In this document: positions 15,237 through 24,592 of the stretch, piece by piece
How the letters are laid out: every line of letters starts with the position of its first letter
How positions within the stretch are numbered: the stretch's first letter is position 1
DNA from: Stutzerimonas stutzeri
GTDB lineage: Bacteria > Pseudomonadota > Gammaproteobacteria > Pseudomonadales > Pseudomonadaceae
NCBI RefSeq assembly: GCF_015291885.1
Contig: NZ_CP036186.1
Location: 4,354,001 to 4,418,000 of the forward strand
DNA: 64,000 nt
Reading direction: 5' to 3'
The notes under the pieces: generated by a model
The model's database searches: none
Told to the model about the DNA's origin: nothing
What the model saw: only the letters and a program-made list of their open reading frames with translations
Position numbers and translations under genes: made by a program

Positions 15237-17086
15237 TGGAACTTGTGGACTTTCTGCGAGAAACGCAGGCATCAATCAGAGAAGAAATCGAGAAAGATGT
15301 GGCTCCAGGTGCAGCGCCGGTTCCCGCCGAAGCTGTATTCACCGAACAGGTCATGGCCCATATGGCAGATGAGGGCATCACCTTCGAGCCAACCGTATGC
15401 CACTACGAGGCCAAAGTCGGTGGCAGCATCGGCGGAAAAAGCGCGGCCTATAAGGTCAGAATCAGTGGTTACTCGGTGTCCGAAACCACAGACGAAAATG
15501 GAAACCCTGACAGGCTCGATCTGTTTGTCAGTCTCTACAAGGCACTGGACGAGATCGAATCCCTCCCGGACCAAGAAGTAGGCAAGGCAGCAAAGGAAGG
15601 TCTGCAGTTCCTCAGATTCTGCGCTACCGGGCAGCTCGCTGGAAAGCTCGATGAAACCAACGATGCCTACGCGCTGGTAACGGAAGTCGAACGTATCTTC
15701 AAGACACTCGACAGCATAAGGATTTTCATAATTACTGACGCGCTGGTCAAAACAAGGACCTACGCCCCTCATGATGTCGAAGGTAAGCAGGTCCGACTTG
15801 AAGTCATGGACATTCAGCGGCTTTTTAACCACTGGCAGCAAGGCCGACCACGCGATGAACTAGTAGTCAATTTTCAGGACCTCTGCGGGACAGCGCTACC
15901 AAGCGTATGGGTTCCGGGCTCAGGTGACGACGAGTATGACTACGCACTGACAGCAATTCCGGGGGAGGCACTACGCTATCTCTACGAAAAATACGGCCCG
16001 CGTATTCTTGAAGCAAACGTGCGCTCATTCCTTGGGGTAAACAGCAAAGGGGTGAACAAGGGGATTCGCGACAGCCTGCGGAATAATCCTGACCGTTTCA
16101 TGGCATACAACAATGGCATCGTTGTGGTGGCCGATGCCGCCAAACTGGACCGAGCAACAGATGGATCAACAGGCATCCTGTGGCTGCAGGGCATGCAAAT
16201 AGTTAACGGTGGGCAGACGACTGCCTCCATCTACTTCGCCAAGAAGAAAAACCCCGAGATAGATCTAAGTAACGTACGAGTCCCTGCCAAGATAATCGTC
16301 CTGCGAAATGGACAAGGCAATGACGAAGAGCTGATCTCGAATATTTCTCGGTATGCCAACAGCCAGAACGTGGTCAAACAATCAGACCTTTCCGCAAACA
16401 AGCCATTCCATCGTGAGCTGGAGAAACTGTCCATGCGCACATATTGCCCAGATGGTGTTGGCCGCTGGTTCTATGAGCGATCAGCAGGAAGCTACAAGGT
16501 GATGTTGGAAAAGGAAGCGACAACACCAGTTCAAAAGAAAAAACTGCAGGCAGCCATACCGACATTCCGCAAGATAACTAAGCCGGATCTGGCTAAATTC
16601 CTGCTCACTTGGGATCAAAAACCCCATGTGGTCAGCTTGGGTAGCCAGAAGAACTTTCAGGCATTCATGGATGAACTAGGCGAACGAGAAAGCGCTGGGG
16701 AGGATGTGATTCCGGATCAGAATCAGTTCAAGGAAATGATTGCAAAGGCAATCCTCTTCAAGTCTGCCCAGAAAATTGTCAGACCATTGTTTCCCGCATT
16801 CCAGGGAAATATCACGGTCTACACAATCTCTGTGCTCGCGCTCAAAATGGCCCGCAGCTTCGATTTCCATCGAATCTGGCAGGAACAAGCCATATCACCT
16901 CAGCTACAAAGACAGATAGCAACTTGGGCCCATGAAGTGAATGAAGCACTTCATCGCGGAGCCAGCGGAAGAATGATTTCTGAATGGGCGAAGAAACAAG
17001 AGTGTTGGTGGCAGGTGAGGGATACCAGCTACTCCGCAGCTGAGATGGACATCCCGGAGTGCAGCTCTATCGCTACGTCAAAGTAG
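15233..17086 (+). CDS. AIPR-family abortive-infection protein (617 aa)
   Basis: Belongs to the AIPR family, named from phage abortive-infection phenotypes. Characteristic stretches are FLGVNSKGVNKGIRDSLRNN, the RFMAYNNGIVVVAD block (about 285-300) and LQGMQIVNGGQTTASIYFA (about 315-333), followed by SRYANSQNVVKQSDL. The biochemical activity is not established to my knowledge. The start is ATG 15233, overlapping the previous stop; ATG 15236 is an alternative. It is the last intact gene of the defence operon, and the next gene follows after 85 bp with far lower GC. Confidence 0.9.
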   Translation: MMELVDFLRETQASIREEIEKDVAPGAAPVPAEAVFTEQVMAHMADEGITFEPTVCHYEAKVGGSIGGKSAAYKVRISGYSVSETTDENGNPDRLDLFVSLYKALDEIESLPDQEVGKAAKEGLQFLRFCATGQLAGKLDETNDAYALVTEVERIFKTLDSIRIFIITDALVKTRTYAPHDVEGKQVRLEVMDIQRLFNHWQQGRPRDELVVNFQDLCGTALPSVWVPGSGDDEYDYALTAIPGEALRYLYEKYGPRILEANVRSFLGVNSKGVNKGIRDSLRNNPDRFMAYNNGIVVVADAAKLDRATDGSTGILWLQGMQIVNGGQTTASIYFAKKKNPEIDLSNVRVPAKIIVLRNGQGNDEELISNISRYANSQNVVKQSDLSANKPFHRELEKLSMRTYCPDGVGRWFYERSAGSYKVMLEKEATTPVQKKKLQAAIPTFRKITKPDLAKFLLTWDQKPHVVSLGSQKNFQAFMDELGERESAGEDVIPDQNQFKEMIAKAILFKSAQKIVRPLFPAFQGNITVYTISVLALKMARSFDFHRIWQEQAISPQLQRQIATWAHEVNEALHRGASGRMISEWAKKQECWWQVRDTSYSAAEMDIPECSSIATSK

Positions 17087-17827
17087 TAAGAGACCGCCGC
17101 AACGAATTTAAACATCAGCGGCAGCAGTCCATGAGATTTATCTAGCCTTAGATAACCCAAGGAACCACATAATGCTATTCGAAATACTGGATGTGAAAAC
17201 CGAGGATCAAGCAACCTGCCGCTTGATAAAGTCCTCGCTGAGCGAATATTTATCTTCCTTACCAAAAGACTACGCCTCCTATGACATCCAACGTGCAATT
17301 GTTGGAAACTCGTACCTAGACAAATTAGTACTAACAATCATCAACAGAAGGCACATACCTTCCATCACTCTAGTTCTGGAATACGAGCCAGACTTTAAAG
17401 AAAAGAAAATTGACAGCTTCAAAATCCTAGACGGGCTACAGCGCACCCATAGATTAAAAATAATACATGACACAAAAAACTTGCTACTTCAAAAAATCAT
17501 ACGAGACGAAGAAAGCCTTTCCGAATTCCAACTAAAAAGAAAGTATCGCGATGAACTTGTTTCGATTGGATCATCCAGCTACATACTGATCGAACTCAAG
17601 AGATTTTACGACATCCACGGAAAGGAGGCGCTTGAAAGCTGCTTTACCGAAAACTATCAGTGGTTTGAGTTATGGAGCGGGCTTAGCGCAGACGAGCAAG
17701 TTCAAAAAATGCTTTTGCTTAATGCCGGACACAAACCAGTAAACATCCGACACCAACTAGAACTACTTTTCAACAACATATACTCCATGCTCACTGAAGT
17801 TAAGTCTGGCCACATCAAAATCTCTAG

Positions 17828-19019
17828 GGATGGTCTGAAGTAGCCATGCATTTCTGGCTGACTTCAGCCTCCGCCGATTTTGAAAGCGGCAAATCGATCA
17901 AAAACGATCAGATAACCCGCTTATTTCGGTGTTTCTAGCCGCCGAGAACACCTCGCGGCGGCCATTTCCTGCATTACAGGCGCACCTCTCCTGCATTGGT
18001 CAGCAAATGTCGGCGTGCCATCCACAGGTTCGACAGCGCGAACAGCGTCACCAGTTGCGCAGTATTCTTGGCCAAGCCACGGAAGCGCGTCTTCACATAA
18101 CCGAACTGCCGCTTGATCACCCGAAACGGGTGCTCAACCTTGGCCCGTACCTGAGCCTTGGCTTTCTCGATCTTGCGTCTGGCTTTGTACAGCGCGCTGC
18201 TCTTGCCCGGCTTTTTGTAAGTGCTGCGCCGTGCTGCCACCTGCCAAATCACTTCGCGGCCATCATGCTCGGCACGCTTCTCGACGCCGGTATAACCCGC
18301 ATCGGCGCAGACAACGTTTTCCTCGCCATGCAGCAACTTGTCGACCTGGGTGACGTCCGCCACGTTGGCCGCCGTACCTACAACGCTATGCACCAGGCCT
18401 GATTCGTCATCGACGCCGATGTGGGCCTTCATGCCAAAGTAATACTGGTTGCCCTTCTTGGTCTGGTGCATCTCTGGGTCGCGCTTGCCGTCTTTGTTCT
18501 TGGTCGAACTCGGCGCATTGATCAGCGTGGCATCGACGATGGTGCCTTGGCGCAGCGACAGGCCACGGTCACCCAGGTAGCCATTGATCACGGCCAGGAT
18601 GCCAGCAGCCAGTTCGTGTTTCTCCAGCAGGCGACGGAAGTTGAGGATGGTGGTTTCGTCGGGGATACGCTCCAGGCACAGCCCCGCGAACTGCCGCAGG
18701 ATGGTGGTCTCGTACAGTGCCTCCTCCATCGCTGGATCGCTATAACCGAACCAGTTTTGCATTAGATGAACCCGCAGCATTGCCATCAACGGGTACGCCG
18801 GACGGCCACCTTCACCCTTGGGGTAATGCGGCTCGATCAGGGCAATCAACCCCTTCCACGGCACCACCCGATCCATCTCGATCAGGAACAGCTCTTTGCG
18901 GGTCTGCTTGCGCTTGCCGGCGTACTCGGCATCGGCGAAGGTCATCTGCTTCATCAGAAAACTCGGTGGGTGGCGTTCGGCTATTTTGCCAAAATCAGAA
19001 AGTCTTTTTCAGACTGTCC
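17828..19019 (-). mobile_element. IS5-family insertion sequence, copy 2 (1192 bp)
   Basis: Same ends, length and CTAG target duplication (17824-17827 and 19020-19023) as copy 1 at 2959-4150, in opposite orientation. It interrupts the DGxxR gene. Because each copy has its own matching duplication, they are two independent insertions. Confidence 0.93.
17974..18954 (-). CDS. IS5-family transposase, copy 2 (326 aa)
   Basis: Same protein as the transposase at 3024-4004, with DATLI, DAGYTG and VEHPFRVIKRQFGY catalytic regions intact. It differs by Cys for Ser in the AGLCLERIP stretch, Pro for Leu in KKPGKSS and Ala for Ser in EKAKAQV. It is likely active, and could mobilise both copies. Confidence 0.94.
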   Translation of the reverse strand: MKQMTFADAEYAGKRKQTRKELFLIEMDRVVPWKGLIALIEPHYPKGEGGRPAYPLMAMLRVHLMQNWFGYSDPAMEEALYETTILRQFAGLCLERIPDETTILNFRRLLEKHELAAGILAVINGYLGDRGLSLRQGTIVDATLINAPSSTKNKDGKRDPEMHQTKKGNQYYFGMKAHIGVDDESGLVHSVVGTAANVADVTQVDKLLHGEENVVCADAGYTGVEKRAEHDGREVIWQVAARRSTYKKPGKSSALYKARRKIEKAKAQVRAKVEHPFRVIKRQFGYVKTRFRGLAKNTAQLVTLFALSNLWMARRHLLTNAGEVRL

Positions 19020-19569
19020 CTAGAGAAAAAGAAGTATCATCCACATCACACAGCAAACAAAGAAGCGTAGGCGAATTTCATTTCTCACAACTAATATCGT
19101 CTTTAATCTCATATGCCGAAAGAAAGCCCATATCTACAAATTCAATCTTCATTGAAAGCATTCAAAGCGATAAAAATAAACACTCCGAGCTAACTGAGCT
19201 ATTCACCTACGAGTTCCTGCAATCATTTGTACGGACACTCTATGAAATCGACTTAGCGGCTGAAAATAATTTTGCACACACAGGCATTCAATGGATGGGA
19301 CGTGATACCTCCCTAAGCGGGATGTTTGCGGCAATAGGTGCAAAATCCAACACACCGGACCAATTCATAAAAATTTGCGAGCAACTGGCAAGAAATTTTA
19401 AAAACACCGACATAGCCGGTTATGAGGCTGCACGAAAAAATATTGACCTAGCCAAAATAAATATTGGCGCGGTCAGCAAGAGGATAATTTTTAATTCCTT
19501 CTTAAGTCTTATTGAAAGCAACTTCTCAACACCAATTAACTGGCACCTTGCTTTTGAAGGTGCGCAGGA

Positions 19570-20925
19570 ATGAAAAAAATTGATGCGGTATTTTCTTTAC
19601 TAATATCAGAAATCAAAAAAGTTTACGATAACGAGAACGAAGCCTACTGGAACAGCCTAGAGAGCCCTGAAAAAGATAGATTCGATGCAATCTGCGACCA
19701 GCTTAGCAATATCAACTCATCTTTTGAACAAGGCCGGACTGATGCGCTAATCCCTATAGATGAGCGAAGCGAGACATCAGCCCTATATAGTTTCGACGAG
19801 CTAAAATTAGCAATCGGGGCGTTAAAAACCAACTTTCCCAACCACCCGGAAGTCAATTTTAAAAAACTAATTTACCAAACAACCATATCTGAAAATATAA
19901 TTAACTCAGTTGCACAAATCCCTGACGAAGATATTACTCAGCAATTTGGCTTTTTTGAATGCAACTTAGCTTTCCCCTCTGCAGCCTACATATCAAATGT
20001 TAGCACTTTAGGCAGCAATTTGGCTTGGATCAACCCCAGCAACAGCGAATCACTAGCAACTCTGGCTTGCCACGAAAACAACGTGGAACTTTGGTACTAC
20101 CTAGCACAAATATCTGAACAGATAGACTTTTCAATCCCTACAGAAATATTAGTTTGTCCAAGCGCTTGTCTAGCTGCAAAAAACAATGCAATAGCGCTAT
20201 TAAAAATATACATGCTAACAGATGGCAAAAGAATCACGAGCCCAATTGAATACTTAGCCTCTCCCAGAAACTCATCTATCAACAATTATGACCCCAACCT
20301 CAACTACGCTCAGTTCAGCGAAGTTGTTCACATCATGGGGGAATACATTGACCGTAAGGACGCCCTCTCAAAATATCTTTCGATCTACCACGTAATTGAG
20401 AACTTCACTTTCAAGCACCCCATAGTAAAGCTTGAGAAAAAAAATAACGGGGCAATGTTCTCTATACGCGAGTTCAAAAGCCTCTATAAAGCAGTGGAAA
20501 CTAACGAGCTAGACGCAGTAAAGCTTTTAATAAAAGCCGCATTCCCACTTCAACTTAACGCCACAACCATTGGTGACGAAATATATTCATCTTGGAAATT
20601 ATTCATTGCAACACACGCAGGCGACTTTGCTGCCATCGAAGATTTTCTAAAAAAACTTGACACATCAACCACCCAAGTTACAGAAATCAATACATTCAAA
20701 AACTTCTTCTCAACAGTTCTTTATAGAATAAGATGTTCAATTGTGCACAACAAGGAAACTGAATATCACATATCTAGTGAAAATTACACCAATGGCTGCC
20801 GCTTAGTACTACAGGACTTCTACCTTCCCGCCCTAGAAGAACTTATCTTCCTCTTGATTGCAAAAGAAAATGATGTTGTCTGGTACAAAAATGACTCTAT
20901 AGCACTATGGAGTAACACCGTCTAG
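19570..20925 (+). CDS. HEPN-like protein (451 aa), partner of the DGxxR gene
   Basis: Not a family I can name. Near the C-terminus (about 390) it has YRIRCSIVHNKETEYHI, matching the R-x4-H motif of HEPN ribonucleases. The helices on either side (FKNFFSTVLYRIR and LVLQDFYLPALEELIFLLIA) fit that fold. The preceding 380 residues are AT-rich, mostly helical and have repeat-like segments around ESLATLACHENNVELWYYLA that recall ankyrin-type helix pairs. Its ATG overlaps the stop of the upstream gene, showing an operon. The activity is likely RNA cleavage, by inference. It could still be expressed alone from an IS promoter. Confidence 0.7.
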   Translation: MKKIDAVFSLLISEIKKVYDNENEAYWNSLESPEKDRFDAICDQLSNINSSFEQGRTDALIPIDERSETSALYSFDELKLAIGALKTNFPNHPEVNFKKLIYQTTISENIINSVAQIPDEDITQQFGFFECNLAFPSAAYISNVSTLGSNLAWINPSNSESLATLACHENNVELWYYLAQISEQIDFSIPTEILVCPSACLAAKNNAIALLKIYMLTDGKRITSPIEYLASPRNSSINNYDPNLNYAQFSEVVHIMGEYIDRKDALSKYLSIYHVIENFTFKHPIVKLEKKNNGAMFSIREFKSLYKAVETNELDAVKLLIKAAFPLQLNATTIGDEIYSSWKLFIATHAGDFAAIEDFLKKLDTSTTQVTEINTFKNFFSTVLYRIRCSIVHNKETEYHISSENYTNGCRLVLQDFYLPALEELIFLLIAKENDVVWYKNDSIALWSNTV

Positions 20926-21185
20926 GCAAATAGGTGCACTCTCACAAAACATATCGCATCGCCACCTAATTAGTAAAATTTATATCGAGGTGCCATATTG
21001 CTGAAAGCCTGTGACACCTCCCTTCACTAGTAGCTAGATTTTTCTTTTCCACTGCAACTGAGTTTCATACCCGCCAACCCACTGATCACGAAATAGCCTT
21101 TCGTATTCATGAGTCGATAATAAAGCCCCAGCTTCAGGCTCCGCTTACCGTACTAGAGATTTAAATAACCAGCTAATCGTTGCTT
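20926..21185. other. Gene-free AT-rich spacer
   Basis: Between the HEPN-like gene and the convergent nuclease gene. I see no ORF with a ribosome site, no tRNA and no strong terminator for the plus-strand gene. It marks the step from the AT-rich module back to higher GC. Confidence 0.5.
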
Positions 21186-21212
21186 AAAAGCAACCAGACC
21201 ATAAATCTGGTT
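21186..21212 (-). terminator. Terminator of the 21236 gene
   Basis: On the minus strand, AACCAGA and TCTGGTT form a 7-bp stem with a seven-base loop, followed by GCTTTT. It lies 24 bp beyond the stop of the nuclease gene. Confidence 0.55.
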
Positions 21213-21235
21213 ACTGTGTGGATCATACAATTTCT

Positions 21236-22327
21236 TCAAGCCTCAGTATGCTGACCAACCTGCGCACGTATTTCGTTTTCGAAAGTCATCAGCAGCTTCA
21301 TTTTCTCAACGATCAGGCCAAGCACTTCCTGCTCATCAAAGTGGTTCAGTACCCAGCTAAAGCATAGGATGCTGTCATTATTCTCACGCCACACCTTGGT
21401 TTCATTATCCATATACAGCTGCCGGCCCAGCTCCTGAAGTTCAGCGTCGACATCAAACAGATACACCCGTACCGATGGCCTCATGGTGTTACTGGCACCA
21501 CTCAGATAGAGCACAACATCAGATTTTGTTTTCCAATTCTTCGAGGCATAACGTAGTGCCGGACCATTCTCCCAATTGTGCCGCCGGGTATAACGCGCAT
21601 AACCGGGCACCTCGGCATCGAGTTTTTCGAGCACCTTAGCGTCAAGGGCATCGATGACCTGGTCCTTGAGGCGCGTCAGCTTGTTGATTTCATGCAAGTG
21701 CTCGATAACGAAGTTGACGGCTTTGGCGTCCATGGCCTTCTCCACAGTGATGTTTTCCAGATGCAGCAGGAAGTCGCGGGCAAACACCTGCCACTTATCT
21801 ACAGGATGAGTCAGCATGCGCTGAGCCAGTTGCTGACGTGCAGCTTCAATAAATTGCGCATAACTCAGGCCATGCCATGCAGCCCGCACGCTTTTGCCTG
21901 ATGGGGAGAGCACGGCATAAACCAGCGAGCGCTCACCGTCGTTTAGTTCGCGCTGAGCGAAGGCTTCATAGTCGGCAAAGGGGTTAACTTGTCCGTGGAA
22001 AATCTTGTTTTCCAAGAGCAGATCCCATCCATCACCGGGGAGCACCAGGTCGATTCGATTGCTGTTATGGGTGACCACCTCGCGCTGGGGCGCCGCTCGC
22101 AAACTAGGCGTCAGCGTTGAGGTGTTGGGCAGGCAATTCAGCAGCGCACGGAGGAAGCACTCTTCTAACCCATGCACCTGCGCCGGATTGAGGAAGAACG
22201 CTAGCAAATCAGTGGTGGGGTTTTCGTAGTAGCCGCGCCCACCCAAAGCAAAAATACTCGGCTCGCGCTCAGGCTGATAAAAGCGCTCGGCCTTCGCCAG
22301 CAGTGCGCGCAGTTTTTCCAAATCCAT
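21236..22327 (-). CDS. PD-(D/E)XK nuclease superfamily protein (363 aa)
   Basis: Resembles the PDDEXK_4 family of stand-alone nuclease-like proteins. N-terminal FALGGRGYYENPTTDLLAFFL is typical. The active-site region reads NRIDLVLPGDGWDLLLENKIFHGQ (about 92-115), giving Asp and E-x-K, and SLVYAVLSPSG follows. The C-terminal part (about 240-360) is a second domain with VVLYLSGASNTMRPSVRVYL. It sits in its own transcript with the 22370 gene. Its role is probably defence or DNA processing; the substrate is unknown. Confidence 0.82.
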   Translation of the reverse strand: MDLEKLRALLAKAERFYQPEREPSIFALGGRGYYENPTTDLLAFFLNPAQVHGLEECFLRALLNCLPNTSTLTPSLRAAPQREVVTHNSNRIDLVLPGDGWDLLLENKIFHGQVNPFADYEAFAQRELNDGERSLVYAVLSPSGKSVRAAWHGLSYAQFIEAARQQLAQRMLTHPVDKWQVFARDFLLHLENITVEKAMDAKAVNFVIEHLHEINKLTRLKDQVIDALDAKVLEKLDAEVPGYARYTRRHNWENGPALRYASKNWKTKSDVVLYLSGASNTMRPSVRVYLFDVDAELQELGRQLYMDNETKVWRENNDSILCFSWVLNHFDEQEVLGLIVEKMKLLMTFENEIRAQVGQHTEA

Positions 22328-22369
22328 GGTGTAACTCCCTAGTGGAACAGCAAGCCTGTTCCTTTAATT

Positions 22370-22918
22370 CTATGGCGCGCTTTCAGAAGGGCCGTGCGTT
22401 GCATCGCCGTCAAAACTCATCGAGTAGTCATCGATCTGCAACCGCTGACCCGGCTCGACTTCTGAAGATGCAGTAATACCATCCGCGAAAGCGTTTCCAG
22501 TGGTTTGGTACTCATCAATACCATCGTCGGTACTTGCATAGGCATACAGCAGCCTTTGCAGATAAGTGACACGTTGCTCGGTACGGTTCAGCAACCAAAC
22601 TGGCTGCTTATTCGAGCAACGTGAAAAGAACGGTATCGCCAAATACAGCCCTGCGGGCGCTTCATGCTCATAGGCTTGCAGGTTCGCATGGGCGATAAGG
22701 TCCGCCGCCTGTGCACGTCGCGTGGCGAGCACATTAAAAGCATCGTCATCGATTCTGGGGCGCCCGCCCAGAAAAGACTCCAGAGCGTCGCATGCTGACG
22801 TCAGCCGCGCATACCGTGCCAGCTCTTGCGCCTGTTGCTGCGCAACTTGTGGATGGCATTCCTGCGCAAGACGCGAGGCCAAGCCCATGACTTCATCGTG
22901 AATCGGTCGGCGAAGCAT
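22370..22918 (-). CDS. Unknown protein (182 aa)
   Basis: Not recognised. The N-terminal 70 residues are helical (LASRLAQECHPQVAQQQAQELARYARL). The middle has AIPFFSRCSNKQPVWLLNRTEQRVTYLQRLLYAYA, and the acidic C-terminus ends GPSESAP. No signal peptide. ATG 22918 has a GGAGG-type site upstream. It is followed after 42 bp by the nuclease gene at 22327 in the same direction, so the two probably form one unit. Confidence 0.6.
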   Translation of the reverse strand: MLRRPIHDEVMGLASRLAQECHPQVAQQQAQELARYARLTSACDALESFLGGRPRIDDDAFNVLATRRAQAADLIAHANLQAYEHEAPAGLYLAIPFFSRCSNKQPVWLLNRTEQRVTYLQRLLYAYASTDDGIDEYQTTGNAFADGITASSEVEPGQRLQIDDYSMSFDGDATHGPSESAP

Positions 22919-22960
22919 TACATCCTCCTTGATATACCTGTACGCGAGTCAGCTTAGCGC

Positions 22961-24202
22961 TTACCCAAGTCGAGTCCGGATTTGCTCCAATGAAGCCTGT
23001 ATCTCAGCTTCCTGCTGCCCCGCAACGTTGAGTTCACGACATAACCCGCGCCAACCTGACAACGCATCCAACGTCTGCTCGATGTAATGATCCACTTTTA
23101 AAAAGCTGAAAGCCTCACAGACCTTACGCAACGTCTTGCGTGTCGGCAGTCCAGCTCCGGCAAAGGCTGTCGTGTGTTCATCAGCCATGCCACGCACGCG
23201 GGAAAAGGTCAGGTCATACGCAGGAGACAGCACCCAACGCCCTTGATCAAACAGGTACGCGAAGTTCTTCGAATGATCATCATGGTTGTGCGCAAGCGCA
23301 TTGAAAACCATCAGGCGCGCCATTCTCTCGACCTCGCCAGCATGCCCGGTGATGGCCCAGGTGGCGCGTAGCAGGTCGCCGTAATCCAGCGATGGCGCGC
23401 GGTGGTCGGCGTACAGAATGCCGCATGCGGTGAGCATGTGAATCTTGCGCTCACCGTCACGATCAAAACGCTTCGCCGCGAAGAAGCGCTCAACACCGCT
23501 CTCGGTTTGTACTTTTAAAAGTGCAGGCTCCGCCATTTCGACCCCAGCACGCCGAGCCATTTGCGCGTAGGCATACTCGATTGCACCGGTGTCACGGTGC
23601 TCATCAGGCGCACGAAACTTTACCAACCAATGCTCGTAACCCTCGGCCAACGTTTTGAATGACGACGCACAGCGCTGCTTGTCCTGCGACAGCGCAACGA
23701 CCACCTTGGGGCGCGCCCCCGCTGGCGAGCCACCGGCCAACCGCAAAGCATCCAGCGTCGTTTCTGTGTCGCCCTCGTAGACCTCAAGCGCAGCCTGGTA
23801 CAAGCGCTCAAGATCCAGCGATGAATCGGTCTCGGACTTTTCTAAAACGGGCCGATACTCCAGAGCCCCCATGGCACGGTCGCCCATGTAGGCCAGCCGA
23901 TCCAATGCCGTAATGGCGCGTCGATCAATGCCACGCTCACGTAGGAAAAAACGGTCCATCAGCAACATGCCCCAACCGTCCGGCAAGGAATCGGCGAACA
24001 CGCCCATCAACCCGCCGAACAGATGAGGATCAGGCGCCGTCTGCGGGGAGGATCTGAATTCCATGTTCAACGGAGAGAGGTTGAATCCTGTCGCCAGCCA
24101 CTGCTCGTCGTAAGCAAAAAACGTCCCGCGTCGAGGCACGGACACCAGCTCGCCAACCCGGGCACCCGCGAGCAGCACCTCGACCGAGGCCACGTTCTTC
24201 AT
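22961..24202 (-). CDS. hipA: HipA-family toxin kinase (413 aa)
   Basis: Serine/threonine kinase toxin. The N-terminal couple_hipA part includes GGLMGVFADSLPDGWGMLLMDR. The kinase core has HWLVKFRAP (ATP-binding region), catalytic ALAHNHDDHSKNFAYL (about 315-330) and the metal-binding LSPAYDLTFS. HipA of E. coli phosphorylates glutamyl-tRNA synthetase; the target here is unknown. Its ATG overlaps the antitoxin stop by 4 bp, the usual hipBA coupling. Length is close to the family norm, so it is likely functional. Confidence 0.93.
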   Translation of the reverse strand: MKNVASVEVLLAGARVGELVSVPRRGTFFAYDEQWLATGFNLSPLNMEFRSSPQTAPDPHLFGGLMGVFADSLPDGWGMLLMDRFFLRERGIDRRAITALDRLAYMGDRAMGALEYRPVLEKSETDSSLDLERLYQAALEVYEGDTETTLDALRLAGGSPAGARPKVVVALSQDKQRCASSFKTLAEGYEHWLVKFRAPDEHRDTGAIEYAYAQMARRAGVEMAEPALLKVQTESGVERFFAAKRFDRDGERKIHMLTACGILYADHRAPSLDYGDLLRATWAITGHAGEVERMARLMVFNALAHNHDDHSKNFAYLFDQGRWVLSPAYDLTFSRVRGMADEHTTAFAGAGLPTRKTLRKVCEAFSFLKVDHYIEQTLDALSGWRGLCRELNVAGQQEAEIQASLEQIRTRLG

Positions 24203-24495
24203 TTACGCCCCCGGACTCGTCCGCTCTGCTTGAGCTCATCCAGCGAGACGGGCTGCGCCTGCGTAAACAACCCAGACAGCTGCTGCGCCACGCCCAGGGA
24301 CGAGGCCAGCAGCACCATCGCGTCCAGGGTGATTTGCCCAGTCGTTTCAAAACGCTTGATGGTCGATTCTGAAACCCCGGCCCGTTCGGCCAACGTCTTG
24401 CGCGAAAGGTTCTGCGCCAAACGCAGCACGCGAGCATTCTCGCCGACCTGCTGGGCCAGTTCGCTTGGAGAGAAAAGCGTATGGGTGAGTGCCAT
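24199..24495 (-). CDS. hipB: HipB-like antitoxin (98 aa)
   Basis: One XRE helix-turn-helix: NARVLRLAQNLSRKTLAERAGVSESTIKRFETTG (about residues 18-52). It would bind and neutralise HipA and repress the operon. I prefer ATG 24495 because TAAGG lies about 10 bases upstream; an in-frame GTG at 24516 is the alternative. A TATCT...AGATA dyad just upstream is a likely autoregulatory operator. Confidence 0.88.
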   Translation of the reverse strand: MALTHTLFSPSELAQQVGENARVLRLAQNLSRKTLAERAGVSESTIKRFETTGQITLDAMVLLASSLGVAQQLSGLFTQAQPVSLDELKQSGRVRGRK

Positions 24496-24512
24496 CAAAA
24501 ACGCCTTACCGG

Positions 24513-24553
24513 TCACATATCTATATAAAGATAATAGACCAAATTTAGACCAT
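24513..24553 (-). promoter_or_regulatory. hipBA promoter/operator region
   Basis: The dyad TATCT (24518-24522) / AGATA (24529-24533) overlaps a -10-like TATTAT on the minus strand. Just upstream, the ten-base words TGGTCTAAAT and TTGGTCTATT repeat in tandem. HipB binding here is inferred from position. Confidence 0.5.
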
Positions 24554-24592
24554 TAAATTCAAAAAACAATAATAAAGGGTCATTTATGAGCT

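Larger units (their letters stand above)
17172..19573 (+). pseudogene. DGxxR-motif (ParB/DUF262-like) gene split by an IS (ancestral 401 aa)
   Basis: The first part (ATG 17172, ribosome site AAGGA) reads to the IS at 17828. Deleting 17828-19019 plus one CTAG joins the frame to 19024-19573 without a stop, giving 401 aa. It has KILDGLQRTHRLK at about 100, a DGxxR motif as in DUF262, DndB and ParB-like proteins, and LNAGHKPVNIRHQLELL later. These suggest a nucleotide- or DNA-binding role. It is AT-rich compared with the preceding operon. Its stop overlaps the HEPN-like gene start (ATGA), so the two were translated together. The IS makes it inactive unless the fragments work. Confidence 0.75.

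Noticed and set aside
2959..19019. Composite transposon formed by the two IS copies
   Set aside because: Each IS has its own matching CTAG duplication and each splits a gene that rejoins in frame, so they are two independent insertions.
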